Part shown: piece by piece, positions 33,208-41,782 of the stretch | How positions within the stretch are numbered: position 1 is the stretch's first letter | How the letters are laid out: each line of letters opens with the position of its first letter | NCBI GenBank assembly: GCA_021234155.1 | Contig: JAJEKV010000004.1 | Coordinates: 11,594,109 to 11,658,108 of the forward strand | Direction of reading: 5' to 3' | Source of the DNA: Isoetes taiwanensis | Lineage: Eukaryota > Streptophyta > Lycopodiopsida > Isoetales > Isoetaceae | DNA length: 64,000 nucleotides | Notes under the pieces: generated by a model | Told to the model about the DNA's origin: nothing | The model's database searches: none | Seen by the model: only the letters and a program-made list of their open reading frames with translations | Made by a program: the position numbers and the translations under genes

Positions 33208-34519
33208 ATGGCCCGAACCAAACAGACCGCCAGGAAGCGTCGCCCAGGCGAAACCACCACTGATGCTGACATCATTCGGCAGATGCTTCATGAGAAGCTC
33301 GCGAGAGGGGGTCGTTCGCCTTCGAGCGAGGAAGATATCTCAGAAGGTCAAGACACATCCGATCTGATTGATGTCTTCAATCAGCAGGTGGAGCAGGACG
33401 AGGCCACATCACCAACCTCCATGGACGAGGAGACAAAGGGAGGTATACGAGGAAATAGAGCGGGAGATTCGAGAGCAGGAAAGGGCAGAGAACCACTCTG
33501 ATGCAGCCACAGAAATCCTCGAGGACGAGGAGGAGGCGGCACATCGGGAGAGAAGAACAAAAGACCAGCAGGAGCACAACGAGTCGGGACTTGAGCCGGC
33601 AGAGGAAGCAGATCTCGCGAAGTTCATCAGAAAGTATGAACGCCGGGAGAAGAAGAGGGAACAGAAAAAGAGGAAGAGGGAAGAGGAGGAACAGAAGGCG
33701 GCCGAAGAGAAGAGGAAGGCGAAGGGGAAATTCGTGGACGGCCCAAGGAAGCTGAAGGACGTCCCACCAAGAAGGAGGCCCAGCCCCAAAGTCGTCATCA
33801 AAGAGCGGCAAGCCGACCAACCTCCGAACCCCGACGACGACTCCTCCGACGAGGACTTCAACCCCAATGCTGCAAGTGGAAGCTCTTCTAAACCCCCAGG
33901 CGACGAGCAGGTAGCACCTGAGCAGCCAGCGCCAGAACAGACCCAGCAAGATCAAGTGCAGAAGCCCCCTGAGTACCCGGCTTGGGACAGGAAGAAACAG
34001 CCATGGCCTGCCCGAGAAGCCTACGTCATAGACCGAGTCAAGATATACGAAAGGAAGATGAGGGAACACGAGGCGTATATGAAGAAGTGGGAGGCCTACA
34101 GTAAGTACTATGAAGAAAACAGGGTTGCATTCGTCGAGGGAGGGCGACCAACGAAGCAACAGACCTTAAAGCCGCCACCACCAAAGCCCAAGGCTCCCAA
34201 GCCGCCACCCAAGAAGAAGAGGCTCGACATGAAGGAGGTGGAGAGGAGAGCGCTAAGGGAGATTAGGCACTTCCAGCGCAGCTACGGTCTTCTAATCCCC
34301 CGTGCCCCCTTTGCTCGGCTAGTTCGGGAGGTGATGCAAGACTTCAGGACAGACTACAGGGTCACAGATGAGGCGCTGCTGGCAATGCAGGAAGCGGCTG
34401 AGGCAAAGATAGTGCAACACTTTGAAGACTCAACAGCTTGCACTGTTCACGCCAAGCGGGTAACCCTCATGCGACAAGACATGCTTCTTGCGAGTCGCAT
34501 TAAGGGAGAACGCCCTTAG
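33208..34519 (+). CDS. ORF1: extended histone H3-like protein
   Basis: ATG at 33208 sits in a good context (A at -3, G at +4). Residues 2-10 are ARTKQTARK, equal to the H3 tail through Lys9. Then come an acidic/basic, coiled-coil-prone region ([21 protein letters not shown]), a Pro-rich linker and [17 protein letters not shown]. From 34250 to the TAG at 34517 an 89-residue H3 fold reads [11 protein letters not shown] ... [16 protein letters not shown] ... AMQEAAEA ... FEDSTAC ... HAKRVTLM ... RIKGERP. By eye about 50 of about 90 positions equal canonical H3, with canonical loop-1 length (not CENP-A-like). The frame changes by one base between 33368 and 33501, probably at AAAGGGAGG (33435-33442). 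Total about 436 residues if joined, against about 136 for H3. Predicted nuclear, nucleosome or cDNA packaging; role inferred. Confidence 0.88.
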
Positions 34520-34664
34520 AACCTTTTGTAAATAATTAAAATTTTTTGTAACATAGAGCAATTTTGTGTACTCTAATTGCATGAACTTGATTAACTAGGA
34601 CAAGTTAGCAGGTTTTAGCTTTTATTTCAGCAAAATAGGACATTTGCAGACCGAAAGGCGTGAT

Positions 34665-34731
34665 GTCTCACAGCTCGCGCCTGGTCAAGAAACTAAACTT
34701 TAGTTTTTGAGCGAGGCGCAAGCTGTGAGAC
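34665..34731. repeat. 67-bp hairpin, copy C (between ORF1 and ORF2)
   Basis: Same arms GTCTCACAGCT/AGCTGTGAGAC and centre as the leader copies. It begins 145 bp after the ORF1 stop. Confidence 0.92.
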
Positions 34732-34865
34732 CTTGCCCAAAACTTGCCCAAAACAGCTCCAAATTGACCAAATAAGGGGTCAATTCTACCTAATTTGATG
34801 AGCCCATCATCCTTACACCCTTAGTTTACCCGAATTGGACACGTTTTGATCAAAATGGGACTGAT

Positions 34866-34932
34866 GTCTCACAGCTCGCGCCTGGTCGAAGAACTAAACT
34901 TTAGTTTTTGAGCGAGGCGCAAGCTGTGAGAC
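34866..34932. repeat. 67-bp hairpin, copy D (between ORF1 and ORF2)
   Basis: Near-identical to copy C and 201 bp further on, preceded like copy C by TGAT. Together the four copies bracket ORF1 with two on each side. Confidence 0.92.
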
Positions 34933-35246
34933 CTCCTACCATTTCTTCACCAGAACTTGCCCAAGTGATCGTCAACCTGTTGTATAGCATCTTTAGCTAA
35001 TCCAGCCACGCTCAAACACTTGAACTAGTCTTGAAATTCCCATTTTGACCTCAGTATCAGACTAGAATTGCCCAACCCCAGAAATTTTCCAAGTCATCCA
35101 AAAATTAGGGTTTCCCCCTTTTTCTATAAATAGGTCTCTCATTTAACACATAGCACCCTACAAATCTGCTCCTGCCCTCTTAGCCGATTTTCCAGCTCCC
35201 TGAGGCGTTCTTGCAACCGTTTGCTACTCTCTTCCGCATTTAACCA
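34933..35246 (+). other. Leader of ORF2
   Basis: Non-coding spacer. TTTTTCTATAAATAGGTCTC (35118-35137) is a good plant TATA-box match about 110 bp before the ORF2 ATG, so ORF2 could have its own promoter; this rests on the motif alone. Confidence 0.4.
35118..35137 (+). promoter_or_regulatory. Possible internal TATA box before ORF2
   Basis: CTATAAATAG lies 5' of ORF2 at a distance suitable for an internal transcription start. No other core element was identified. Confidence 0.4.
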
Positions 35247-36782
35247 ATGGCAACCTCCGATTTCCGCAGCGCCAGCGCTCATGCTGCCGAGGCCGATATC
35301 GACCAAATTTTCCATGTCTTCCGGAAGGAGGTAGATGTCCAAGCAACTCTGCACGCAACCCCAGCTTACAGTAGAGTCCTGTCTGAATTCCAAGCTAGGG
35401 TAGAACCAGCACTAGTGCAGCTCCCACCTTGCATAGGTTACTTTATTCCTAGGCAGTCCCTGCAAGCAGCTTTAGGCGATGTTCCAAACATTGCCAAATA
35501 CCTGACAAACAAGGCGCAGTGCACACCCGAGCCAATGGTCCTAACTGTCAATAGGACCAAATATTTCTCTTTCAACACTGCCTTGGCAATTTTTCTTACC
35601 CATCGTGCCGAGAACACTATGGGAGAAACATCCATTCCACCCATGGACGTGGACCCATTAGCCATAGCAGCAGAACAACGGCTCCTTATGCAATACGAAC
35701 AGGAGCAGGAAGGAAAAGAAGAGGAGGACTCGGGAGAAGAGGAATCAGAAGAGGAGGAAGACTACGTCGAGCTCGACCCAGCGGAAGAGCGGAGACAAGC
35801 AGAACACGAGTGGCAGGACTTCGAAAGGAGCCGGCAAACTCTTAGTGTCGCGCCGCCCCTTGGGCTAGGCATCACAAGCCTAGCCCCCATCATTGTCGAA
35901 GGCGAAGAGTTTTTGCTTCTAAGCGACATCCAAAACCTCCCGGAGTGCAGGGAAAGGGAGTACCGACCTGAAGAGTTGCTGCACCAACTCCGAAGAACGG
36001 ACCTGGACGACTTCATCGTCCGAGGAGCATCTGACTTTCCACTGCAAGTAAGAGAAGCCGACACTTATACGGGAGAGTCGACCTCCGACATACAAGCCTA
36101 CAGCAGCAGGCAGATCATGGAGGCAGACAAGGCCGAGAACAAACTACCGACGGAGGAGGAGTTCCTCGCTCTACAGGAACAGATGGGGATCCGCCACGCG
36201 ACCTCGAACATCTTAACGGCAAGCTCATCGGCAACGCCTTCCAGGGAGAGAAGAGGCGAGTTCGACCTCAGGAGAGCTACAGCAACAGTCAGAGACTACA
36301 GGGAGCTCACCACAGTGGAGGTAGATGACTTTGCGAGCAGACACAGAGCCGGATATCGAGTGGCCGACGACACGTCACGCAACGACAGGTCGTTGCGGTA
36401 TTACCTCCCCCTGCTGATGGATGGAAGGATAGCAGTAATTCACCGCAAATTCACCCCCAGAGGCGAGGAAGGAGTATCGATGCTAATTGCGCTCTCAAGA
36501 TTTGGCCGGCATGCGCGGTTACCCCTCAACACCGAGTATGCCATCCTGGTGAAAAGAGCAGTAGCACTCGATGTTTTCGACTTCGCCATACCTTACAGGC
36601 GGCAGGGAAGACTGGCCGTGACCGCAGCTTATACCTCCGAGCGCAGAGTGGAGGACTTAGCGAGAGCTTTGCAGGGTGGATCTTCAGTTAACGTCTTGAG
36701 GAACTTGGGCCATTCAGTGGGAACAACCCAAGTGAAGAAGTTCCTAGAGGATAATCCATCTTACCGGCGACATCAAGAATAA
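35247..36782 (+). CDS. ORF2: 511-aa acidic protein of unknown function
   Basis: An uninterrupted frame from MATSDFRSASAHAAEADIDQ to a TAA at 36782, between the H3-like ORF1 and gag. Residues about 1-130 look globular (IGYFIPRQSLQAALGDVPNI). Residues about 150-175 are strongly acidic (EEEDSGEEESEEEEDYVELD). The C-terminal third is basic and globular (RHRAGYRV ... RRVEDLARALQGGSSVNVL). There is no zinc knuckle, protease or RT motif and no histone fold. The acidic tract next to a histone-encoding gene recalls histone chaperones; that is only inference. It could instead be an extra capsid or envelope-like third ORF. Intact while pol has stops. Confidence 0.8.
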   Translation: MATSDFRSASAHAAEADIDQIFHVFRKEVDVQATLHATPAYSRVLSEFQARVEPALVQLPPCIGYFIPRQSLQAALGDVPNIAKYLTNKAQCTPEPMVLTVNRTKYFSFNTALAIFLTHRAENTMGETSIPPMDVDPLAIAAEQRLLMQYEQEQEGKEEEDSGEEESEEEEDYVELDPAEERRQAEHEWQDFERSRQTLSVAPPLGLGITSLAPIIVEGEEFLLLSDIQNLPECREREYRPEELLHQLRRTDLDDFIVRGASDFPLQVREADTYTGESTSDIQAYSSRQIMEADKAENKLPTEEEFLALQEQMGIRHATSNILTASSSATPSRERRGEFDLRRATATVRDYRELTTVEVDDFASRHRAGYRVADDTSRNDRSLRYYLPLLMDGRIAVIHRKFTPRGEEGVSMLIALSRFGRHARLPLNTEYAILVKRAVALDVFDFAIPYRRQGRLAVTAAYTSERRVEDLARALQGGSSVNVLRNLGHSVGTTQVKKFLEDNPSYRRHQE

Positions 36783-36955
36783 TTAGCAATCTTGATCCCG
36801 GAAGTTTTAATTTTGTATTAGCATATTATAAATATGAATATAATCTCTTTTGTACCTTAAATGTTTCGTTGATGTACTTTGCGCCACAACTATACCAACA
36901 AACACATATAATGTAAGAGAGTAAATAAAACTAACCACATAGTCATGAATTACTG
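36783..36955. other. Short spacer between ORF2 and gag
   Basis: AT-rich 173-bp spacer. No hairpin copy lies here, unlike the spacers around ORF1. Confidence 0.6.
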
Positions 36956-37006
36956 GTGTATGCAGTTAGAGGCCTAGACTCAGGAGAACGACAACGCCGA
37001 GACCCT

Positions 37007-39061
37007 ATGGAACAACAGAGTCCCCCCAGGCCACGCCCAGCAAGGAACCTGTTCGAGGAATTTGAACCCATGACCCCAGAAGAGGAAATATCACGGATGA
37101 GGACAGACCTGGAGCAGATAAAGGCCTTGCTGGCCGCGCAAGCAGGAGCAGGTTCGGTGGGCAACGCTCAATTGCCGCAAGCATCAGCTCATAAAACAGG
37201 AAGGGACAAGAAGAGGAGAAAGAGAGGAAGGTCCCCCAGCTCGGACTCCTCCGACTCAAGCTCAGATTCAGACTCCGATTCTGAGGAAGAAGAAGAGCAG
37301 AACCAGGACCGAACAGATGGAAGGCAGAGGAACACTACAGATGGAAGACAGAGAGACACCGCAGACGGACGACAAAGGGAAACAAGAGCCGCTGACTACC
37401 AGAAGAAAGTAGACTCTGCATTGGGAAATGTTTGGAAGGCCAGGAAGCTCGAGCAATTCTCAGGCGAGAATAGGTCAGGCATGGAGGCGGAGGCTTGGCT
37501 TGACGAGATGAGTGAATATGGCAACGCCTATGGTATGAAGGATAAGGATAAAGGTAGGGTGGCAACAGCGAACCTGAAAGGAGCAGCACGCATTTGGTGG
37601 AAGGGTTATGTCAAGGCTCATGGCTTAAGCAGGGATGCTTGCAGGTTCAAGAAGTTCGCTAAAGCCTTCAAGCGCCATTACGTTCCAAGAGAGCACAAGT
37701 CCACCATGATGCAGCAGTTCTATAGGCTCCAACAGGGAAACAAATCAGTCCAGAAATATACAGAGGAATTCATGAGGCTGAGGCTCTATGTGCCAAAGTT
37801 GGGTGAGAAGCATGCAGTAGAAAGTTACATTGAAGGCCTAAATGATGAGATCCGCAAGCTTGTAAGGGCAATAAACCCTAAAACAGTATCAGAAGCAGAG
37901 TCCAAGGCAATAAGCTTGCAAGGAACAGGACCACAGAATAGCGGGCAGAGGCAGCAGTATTATCAGGACAAAGGCAAGGCAACAGGGAGTTATAGCCCCA
38001 GAGCAGCCAGTCCGGGCCCAGCTAAAGCCCCATATGGGGGCAACCAGGGGAAGCAGCAGGAGAAGAAACAGGTGTCCTTCAAGGACAAGCAGGAAGGGTC
38101 AAACTACTCTAAATCGGTGCGATCCTTTTTGCAGGCTATGCCCAAGGAGAAGAGGCAGGAGTGCATAGATAAGCAGCTTTGCTTCAGGTGCTTCCAGCCA
38201 GGCCATAGGACAGCGAACTGCCCCTATGTCATGAGTGCAGCACTAGCGGAGTTGGGGGATTGGGACACCCTGTCTGACGACGACGGCGAGGAAGCCCGCG
38301 ACTACATTCAGGGTGAGTGTCATATCTTTGCCGCAATAGATACCGAGCAAGCAGAGAACCAGTATAAGGTAATTTCCACAGTAGGGAAAGCCAAGGCCAA
38401 GTCATTTATAGTCCTGATAGACTCGGGAAGTAGCCATAACTTTGCATCCCCCAGAATGGTTCAAATGTTGAAGTTGAAACCACTAAAGTCGAAGTCAAGG
38501 CCCGTTGTATTAGCAAGCGGAGCAGTAAGGCAGACGGCAGGCAAGAGAATCAACTTCGACATCGACTTGCCGGGGATTAACATCCAGATGGGGGCAGAAG
38601 TAATGGGCATTGGCAAGTACGACTTGATCATAGGAATGGAGTATCTTGGACCAGCAGGGGCCATCATCGATTGTGGGAAGCGGAAGGTGACCTTCCCAAC
38701 GCCCGACGGCAAGATCATTGAGATCACAGGTAAAGAAGTTGTTCCCATCATGCAGTGTATGTCTTCTAAACGGCTGTTCAAGTGTATCAAGAGTGAGCAA
38801 GTAGCATACATCTTCAAGCTTGAGGTTGAGGAGCCGGAGTGTGAAGAAAGCAAAGAAGACAAGGTGCTCAACAAGTTGCCCAAACAGATAGCTAGCTTGA
38901 TCACGGAGTTCCACGAGCTCTTCCCGGATGAGATCAAGCAGCTCCCTCTTTATAGGGGAGTCGAGTGCGAGATAGCACTCGAACCGGGAACGAAGCCGAC
39001 AAGCAATGCTCCATATAGAATGACGACGCAGGAGTTGACGGAGCTAAAGAAGCAGTTGTAG
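37007..39061 (+). CDS. Gag-protease part of gag-pol
   Basis: The probable start is the Met at 37007 (MEQQSPPRPRPARNLFEEF); the frame is open from 36956. Order: S/D/E-rich region near residues 80-130; retrotransposon Gag domain (GAARIWWKGYVKAHG ... YVPREHKSTMMQQFYRLQQG); CCHC zinc knuckle CFRCFQPGHRTANC (38180-38221); aspartic protease with IDSGSSHNF (DSG at 38420-38428); then the start of reverse transcriptase (PYRMTTQELTELKKQL). It stops at an in-frame TAG (39059-39061). The pol frame continues in the same phase directly after, so gag and pol form one polyprotein in this lineage and the stop is a nonsense change in this copy or a readthrough site. Confidence 0.92.
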   Translation: MEQQSPPRPRPARNLFEEFEPMTPEEEISRMRTDLEQIKALLAAQAGAGSVGNAQLPQASAHKTGRDKKRRKRGRSPSSDSSDSSSDSDSDSEEEEEQNQDRTDGRQRNTTDGRQRDTADGRQRETRAADYQKKVDSALGNVWKARKLEQFSGENRSGMEAEAWLDEMSEYGNAYGMKDKDKGRVATANLKGAARIWWKGYVKAHGLSRDACRFKKFAKAFKRHYVPREHKSTMMQQFYRLQQGNKSVQKYTEEFMRLRLYVPKLGEKHAVESYIEGLNDEIRKLVRAINPKTVSEAESKAISLQGTGPQNSGQRQQYYQDKGKATGSYSPRAASPGPAKAPYGGNQGKQQEKKQVSFKDKQEGSNYSKSVRSFLQAMPKEKRQECIDKQLCFRCFQPGHRTANCPYVMSAALAELGDWDTLSDDDGEEARDYIQGECHIFAAIDTEQAENQYKVISTVGKAKAKSFIVLIDSGSSHNFASPRMVQMLKLKPLKSKSRPVVLASGAVRQTAGKRINFDIDLPGINIQMGAEVMGIGKYDLIIGMEYLGPAGAIIDCGKRKVTFPTPDGKIIEITGKEVVPIMQCMSSKRLFKCIKSEQVAYIFKLEVEEPECEESKEDKVLNKLPKQIASLITEFHELFPDEIKQLPLYRGVECEIALEPGTKPTSNAPYRMTTQELTELKKQL

Positions 39062-41620
39062 GAGCTGCTCGACCTGGGTTTCATTAGACCTAGTGTCTCG
39101 CCATTTGGAGTGCCCATTCTCTTCGTTAAGAAGAAGGATGGATCTTTGAGGATGTGCATAGATTATAGGCAGTTGAATAAGCACACCATTAAGAACAAGT
39201 ATGCACTCCCAAGATCAGACGACTTGATGGATCAGCTTCAAGGAGCAAGGATCTTCTCCAAAATCGACTTAAGGTCAGGTTATCATCAAATCCGGATAAA
39301 GGAAGAAGATATCCATAAAACTGCCTTCAGGACGCGGTATGGTCATTATGAATTCACGGTAATGCCTTTCGGCTTATCAAATGCCCCCGCGACGTTCATG
39401 AGGCTCATGAACGACATCTTCAGAGAGTTCTTAGACACCTTTGTCATTGTATTCTTTGACGATATTTTGGTATATAGCAGATCCCTTGAAGAGCACGTAC
39501 AACACTTAAGGAGAGTGCTAGAGAAGCTGAAGAAGCACCAGTTGTACGCCAAGTTGTCAAAGTGCCACTTCGCAACGGAGAAGGTGGAATATCTCGGTCA
39601 TGTGATATCAGCAGAAGGCATTGCGACGGACCCCGCAAAGATTGAAGCAGTAATTCATTGGCCGGCGCCGAAGAATGTGCATGAGGTCAGGAGCTTTCTC
39701 GGCCTAGCAGGGTACTACAGGAAGTTCGTGAAGAACTTTGCTAAGATAGCGGGCCCGTTAACAGACCTGACGAGGGCAGATAAGGTGAAAGATTGGGCAG
39801 AGCATTGGCACAAGAAAGCCCAAAAGGGGTTTGAATTGTTGAAAGAAGCTTTGACGACAGCCCCTGTCTTGACCCTGCCAGACCCAGAGAAAGATAAGCT
39901 TATAGCAACAGATGCGAGTAAGATAGCTACAGGTGCGGTGCTTATGCAAGAAGAGCGTGTGGTAGCGTATGATTCCAGGAAGATGAACGACGCCGAAATG
40001 CGCTACCCCACGCATGATCAGGAATTGCTTGCGGTTGTCAGGGCGTTAAGAATCTGGAGGCACTATCTCTTGGGAAGGAAGCTCCAATTGGATACCGACC
40101 ATCAGAGCCTCCAGTATGTATTCACACAACCACGGAGGTGGATGGAGTTCCTCGAGGAATATGACTTTGATATAGTCTACAAACCGGGGAAGCTCAATGT
40201 AGTAGCGGATGCGCTTTCAAGGCACCCCCTGACAACTAGAGTGCATTGCAATGCAATTTCGACGCTCTCCAGCGACTTTGGTAAGAAGATTGAAGAGACC
40301 TTGCCAACGGATGTGAATTTCAGGGAAGTATGGGCAAGCCTCTCTAGGGAGGCTAGGACAGATAAAGAGCGGGAAGCCTTCAAGCATTATAAGAAGGAGG
40401 GCAACCTGTTATACCATAAGAACAAGTTGTGCGTGCCCGAATCATTAGGAGTAAGGAAATTGATCCTCCATGACACGCACAACAGCCCAATAGCTGGCCA
40501 TGCGGGATTCATGAAAACATATTTCAAAGTACGCAGCAGCTATTATTGGCCAGGAATGAAGAAGCAGGTAGCTCGCTACATCAAGGAATGTCAGCTATGC
40601 CAACAGACAAAGGCGGAGCAGCTTCGAATTCCAGGGGCATTAGAGCCATTAGCGGTGCCAAACGCTAAGTGGGAGGTCATTAGCATGGATTTTATAACAG
40701 GGCTTCCAAGAACAGTAAGAGGGAAAGATGCCTTGATGGTAGTGGTCGACAAGTTGTCAAAGATGGCACATTTTGTGCCTTGCAGGACCACAGATACGGC
40801 TATGGATACAGCAAAGCTCTTCACCAAAGAGATCTTCAGGCTTCATGGCATGCCAAGGGAGATTATCTTCGACAGGGATCCGAAGTTCATGAGTGCCTTT
40901 TGGCAAGATCTCTTTGCGACGATTCAGACCAAGCTATCCATGAGCACGGCATATCATCCTCAGACGGATGGCCAAACGGAGCGGACCAACAGGATTTTAG
41001 AGGACATGCTACGAAACTATGTCTGGAATAAGCAAGGTATGTGGGAAGAATTTATTCACTTGGTGGAGTTTGCATACAATAGCACCAAGCAAGAATCGTC
41101 CCAAATGTCGCCGTTTATGATCAATTATGGCTATCAGTGCCTAACTCCAGACACTTGGCACAACCCCGTGTCAAAAGTGGAAGTTTCGCAGCAAATGTTG
41201 GCCGATATGCAGCAGCTCGTGGAAGAAGTTCGAGGGTATCTGCTAGCAGCAAGAAGTCGACAAAAGAGCATCGCCGACAAGCATCGAACAGTCAGAGAGT
41301 TCGAAGTTGGAGATGATGTATGGCTCAAGATCAAGGTAAAGCAGGCGAAGCTCAGGATCGGGAATTGCAAGAAGCTTGCTCCAAGGTGGGCTGGACCTTT
41401 CAGAATAGTCAAAAGGGTAGGTAATCAATCCTACAAGCTAGACTTGCCAGCACACCTAAAGATTCATAAGGTCTTCCACGTGAGTTTGTTGAAGAAGCAC
41501 ACTCCAAATCCAGATGAAGTATTGGACACTCCAACGTTGTTGGAAATGACGGAGGAGCAGCTGGAAATAGTTCCAGAATTGATTCTTGACAAAGCATTCA
41601 AGAAAACGAGGAGATCTTAG
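39062..41620 (+). CDS. Pol: reverse transcriptase, RNase H, integrase
   Basis: Continues in phase after the TAG at 39059. RT motifs: [51 protein letters not shown] and the catalytic FDD (39455-39463, [10 protein letters not shown]). RNase [14 protein letters not shown] and [17 protein letters not shown]. Integrase: HH-CC finger ([11 protein letters not shown] ... CQLCQQTK), then the DDE set in [21 protein letters not shown] and TDGQTERTN, and a C-terminal [19 protein letters not shown]. The order RT-RH-IN makes it Ty3/Gypsy. It stops at TAG 41618-41620, inside the C-terminal chromodomain region. Confidence 0.95.
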   Translation, partial: ELLDLGFIRPSVSPFGVPILFVKKKDGSLRMCIDYRQLNKHTIKNKYALPRSDDLMDQLQGARIFSKIDLRSGYHQIRIKEEDIHKTAFRTRYGHYEFTVMPFGLSNAPATFMRLMNDIFREFLDTFVIVFFDDILVYSRSLEEHVQHLRRVLEKLKKHQLYAKLSKCHFATEKVEYLGHVISAEGIATDPAKIEAVIHWPAPKNVHEVRSFLGLAGYYRKFVKNFAKIAGPLTDLTRADKVKDWAEHWHKKAQKGFELLKEALTTAPVLTLPDPEKDKLIATDASKIATGAVLMQEERVVAYDSRKMNDAEMRYPTHDQELLAVVRALRIWRHYLLGRKLQLDTDHQSLQYVFTQPRRWMEFLEEYDFDIVYKPGKLNVVADALSRHPLTTRVHCNAISTLSSDFGKKIEETLPTDVNFREVWASLSREARTDKEREAFKHYKKEGNLLYHKNKLCVPESLGVRKLILHDTHNSPIAGHAGFMKTYFKVRSSYYWPGMKKQVARYIKECQLCQQTKAEQLRIPGALEPLAVPNAKWEVISMDFITGLPRTVRGKDALMVVVDKLSKMAHFVPCRTTDTAMDTAKLFTKEIFRLHGMPREIIFDRDPKFMSAFWQDLFATIQTKLSMSTAYHPQTDGQTERTNRILEDMLRNYVWNKQGMWEEFIHLVEFAYNSTKQESSQMSPFMINYGYQCLTPDTWHNPVSKVEVSQQMLADMQQLVEEVRGYLLAARSRQKSIADKHRTVREFEVGDDVWLKIKVKQAKLRIGNCKKLAPRWAGPFRIVKRVGNQSYKLDLPAHLKIHKVFHVSLLKKHTPNPDEVLDTPTLLEMTEEQLEIVPELILDKAFKKTRRS

Positions 41621-41782
41621 TTTCTCCAATACTTGGTCAAGTGGAAACACTTGCCAGTGGAAGACGCGACATGGGTACTTAAGAAAGATTTGGTAAAGCA
41701 GTACCCACAATTTATGGAGCAATGGGACGACAAGGTCATCTCCGAGGAAATCGGCTCAGGCATGTCGATTTGTGTAGGTTAA
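41621..41782 (+). pseudogene. Chromodomain tail cut off by a TAG stop
   Basis: In the pol frame the sequence after the stop reads FLQYLVKWKHLPVEDATWVL and continues through QYPQFMEQWDDK to TAA at 41780-41782. YLVKWK..P.EDATW is the chromodomain signature fused to integrase in chromoviruses, where it steers integration toward particular chromatin. The stop sits at the start of the domain, so a terminating ribosome would leave it off. Placement in the chromovirus branch is well supported; the subclade is not determined. Confidence 0.85.

Noticed and set aside
33377-34159. 260-residue minus-strand frame across ORF1
   Set aside because: Shadow of the E/K/R-rich sense coding sequence. Leu/Val-rich antisense is expected from that composition.
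34250-34516. CENP-A (centromeric H3) identity for the ORF1 fold
   Set aside because: Loop 1 has canonical H3 length and the tail is canonical. CENP-A proteins usually have a longer loop 1 and a divergent tail.
32740-34932. CRISPR-like array from the four hairpins
   Set aside because: Only four copies in two pairs with unequal spacing, in plant retrotransposon DNA. Long inverted repeats, not short direct repeats with unique spacers.
35247-36782. ORF2 as a second histone (H4/H2A/H2B-like)
   Set aside because: I looked for histone-fold signatures in the C-terminal third and found none.
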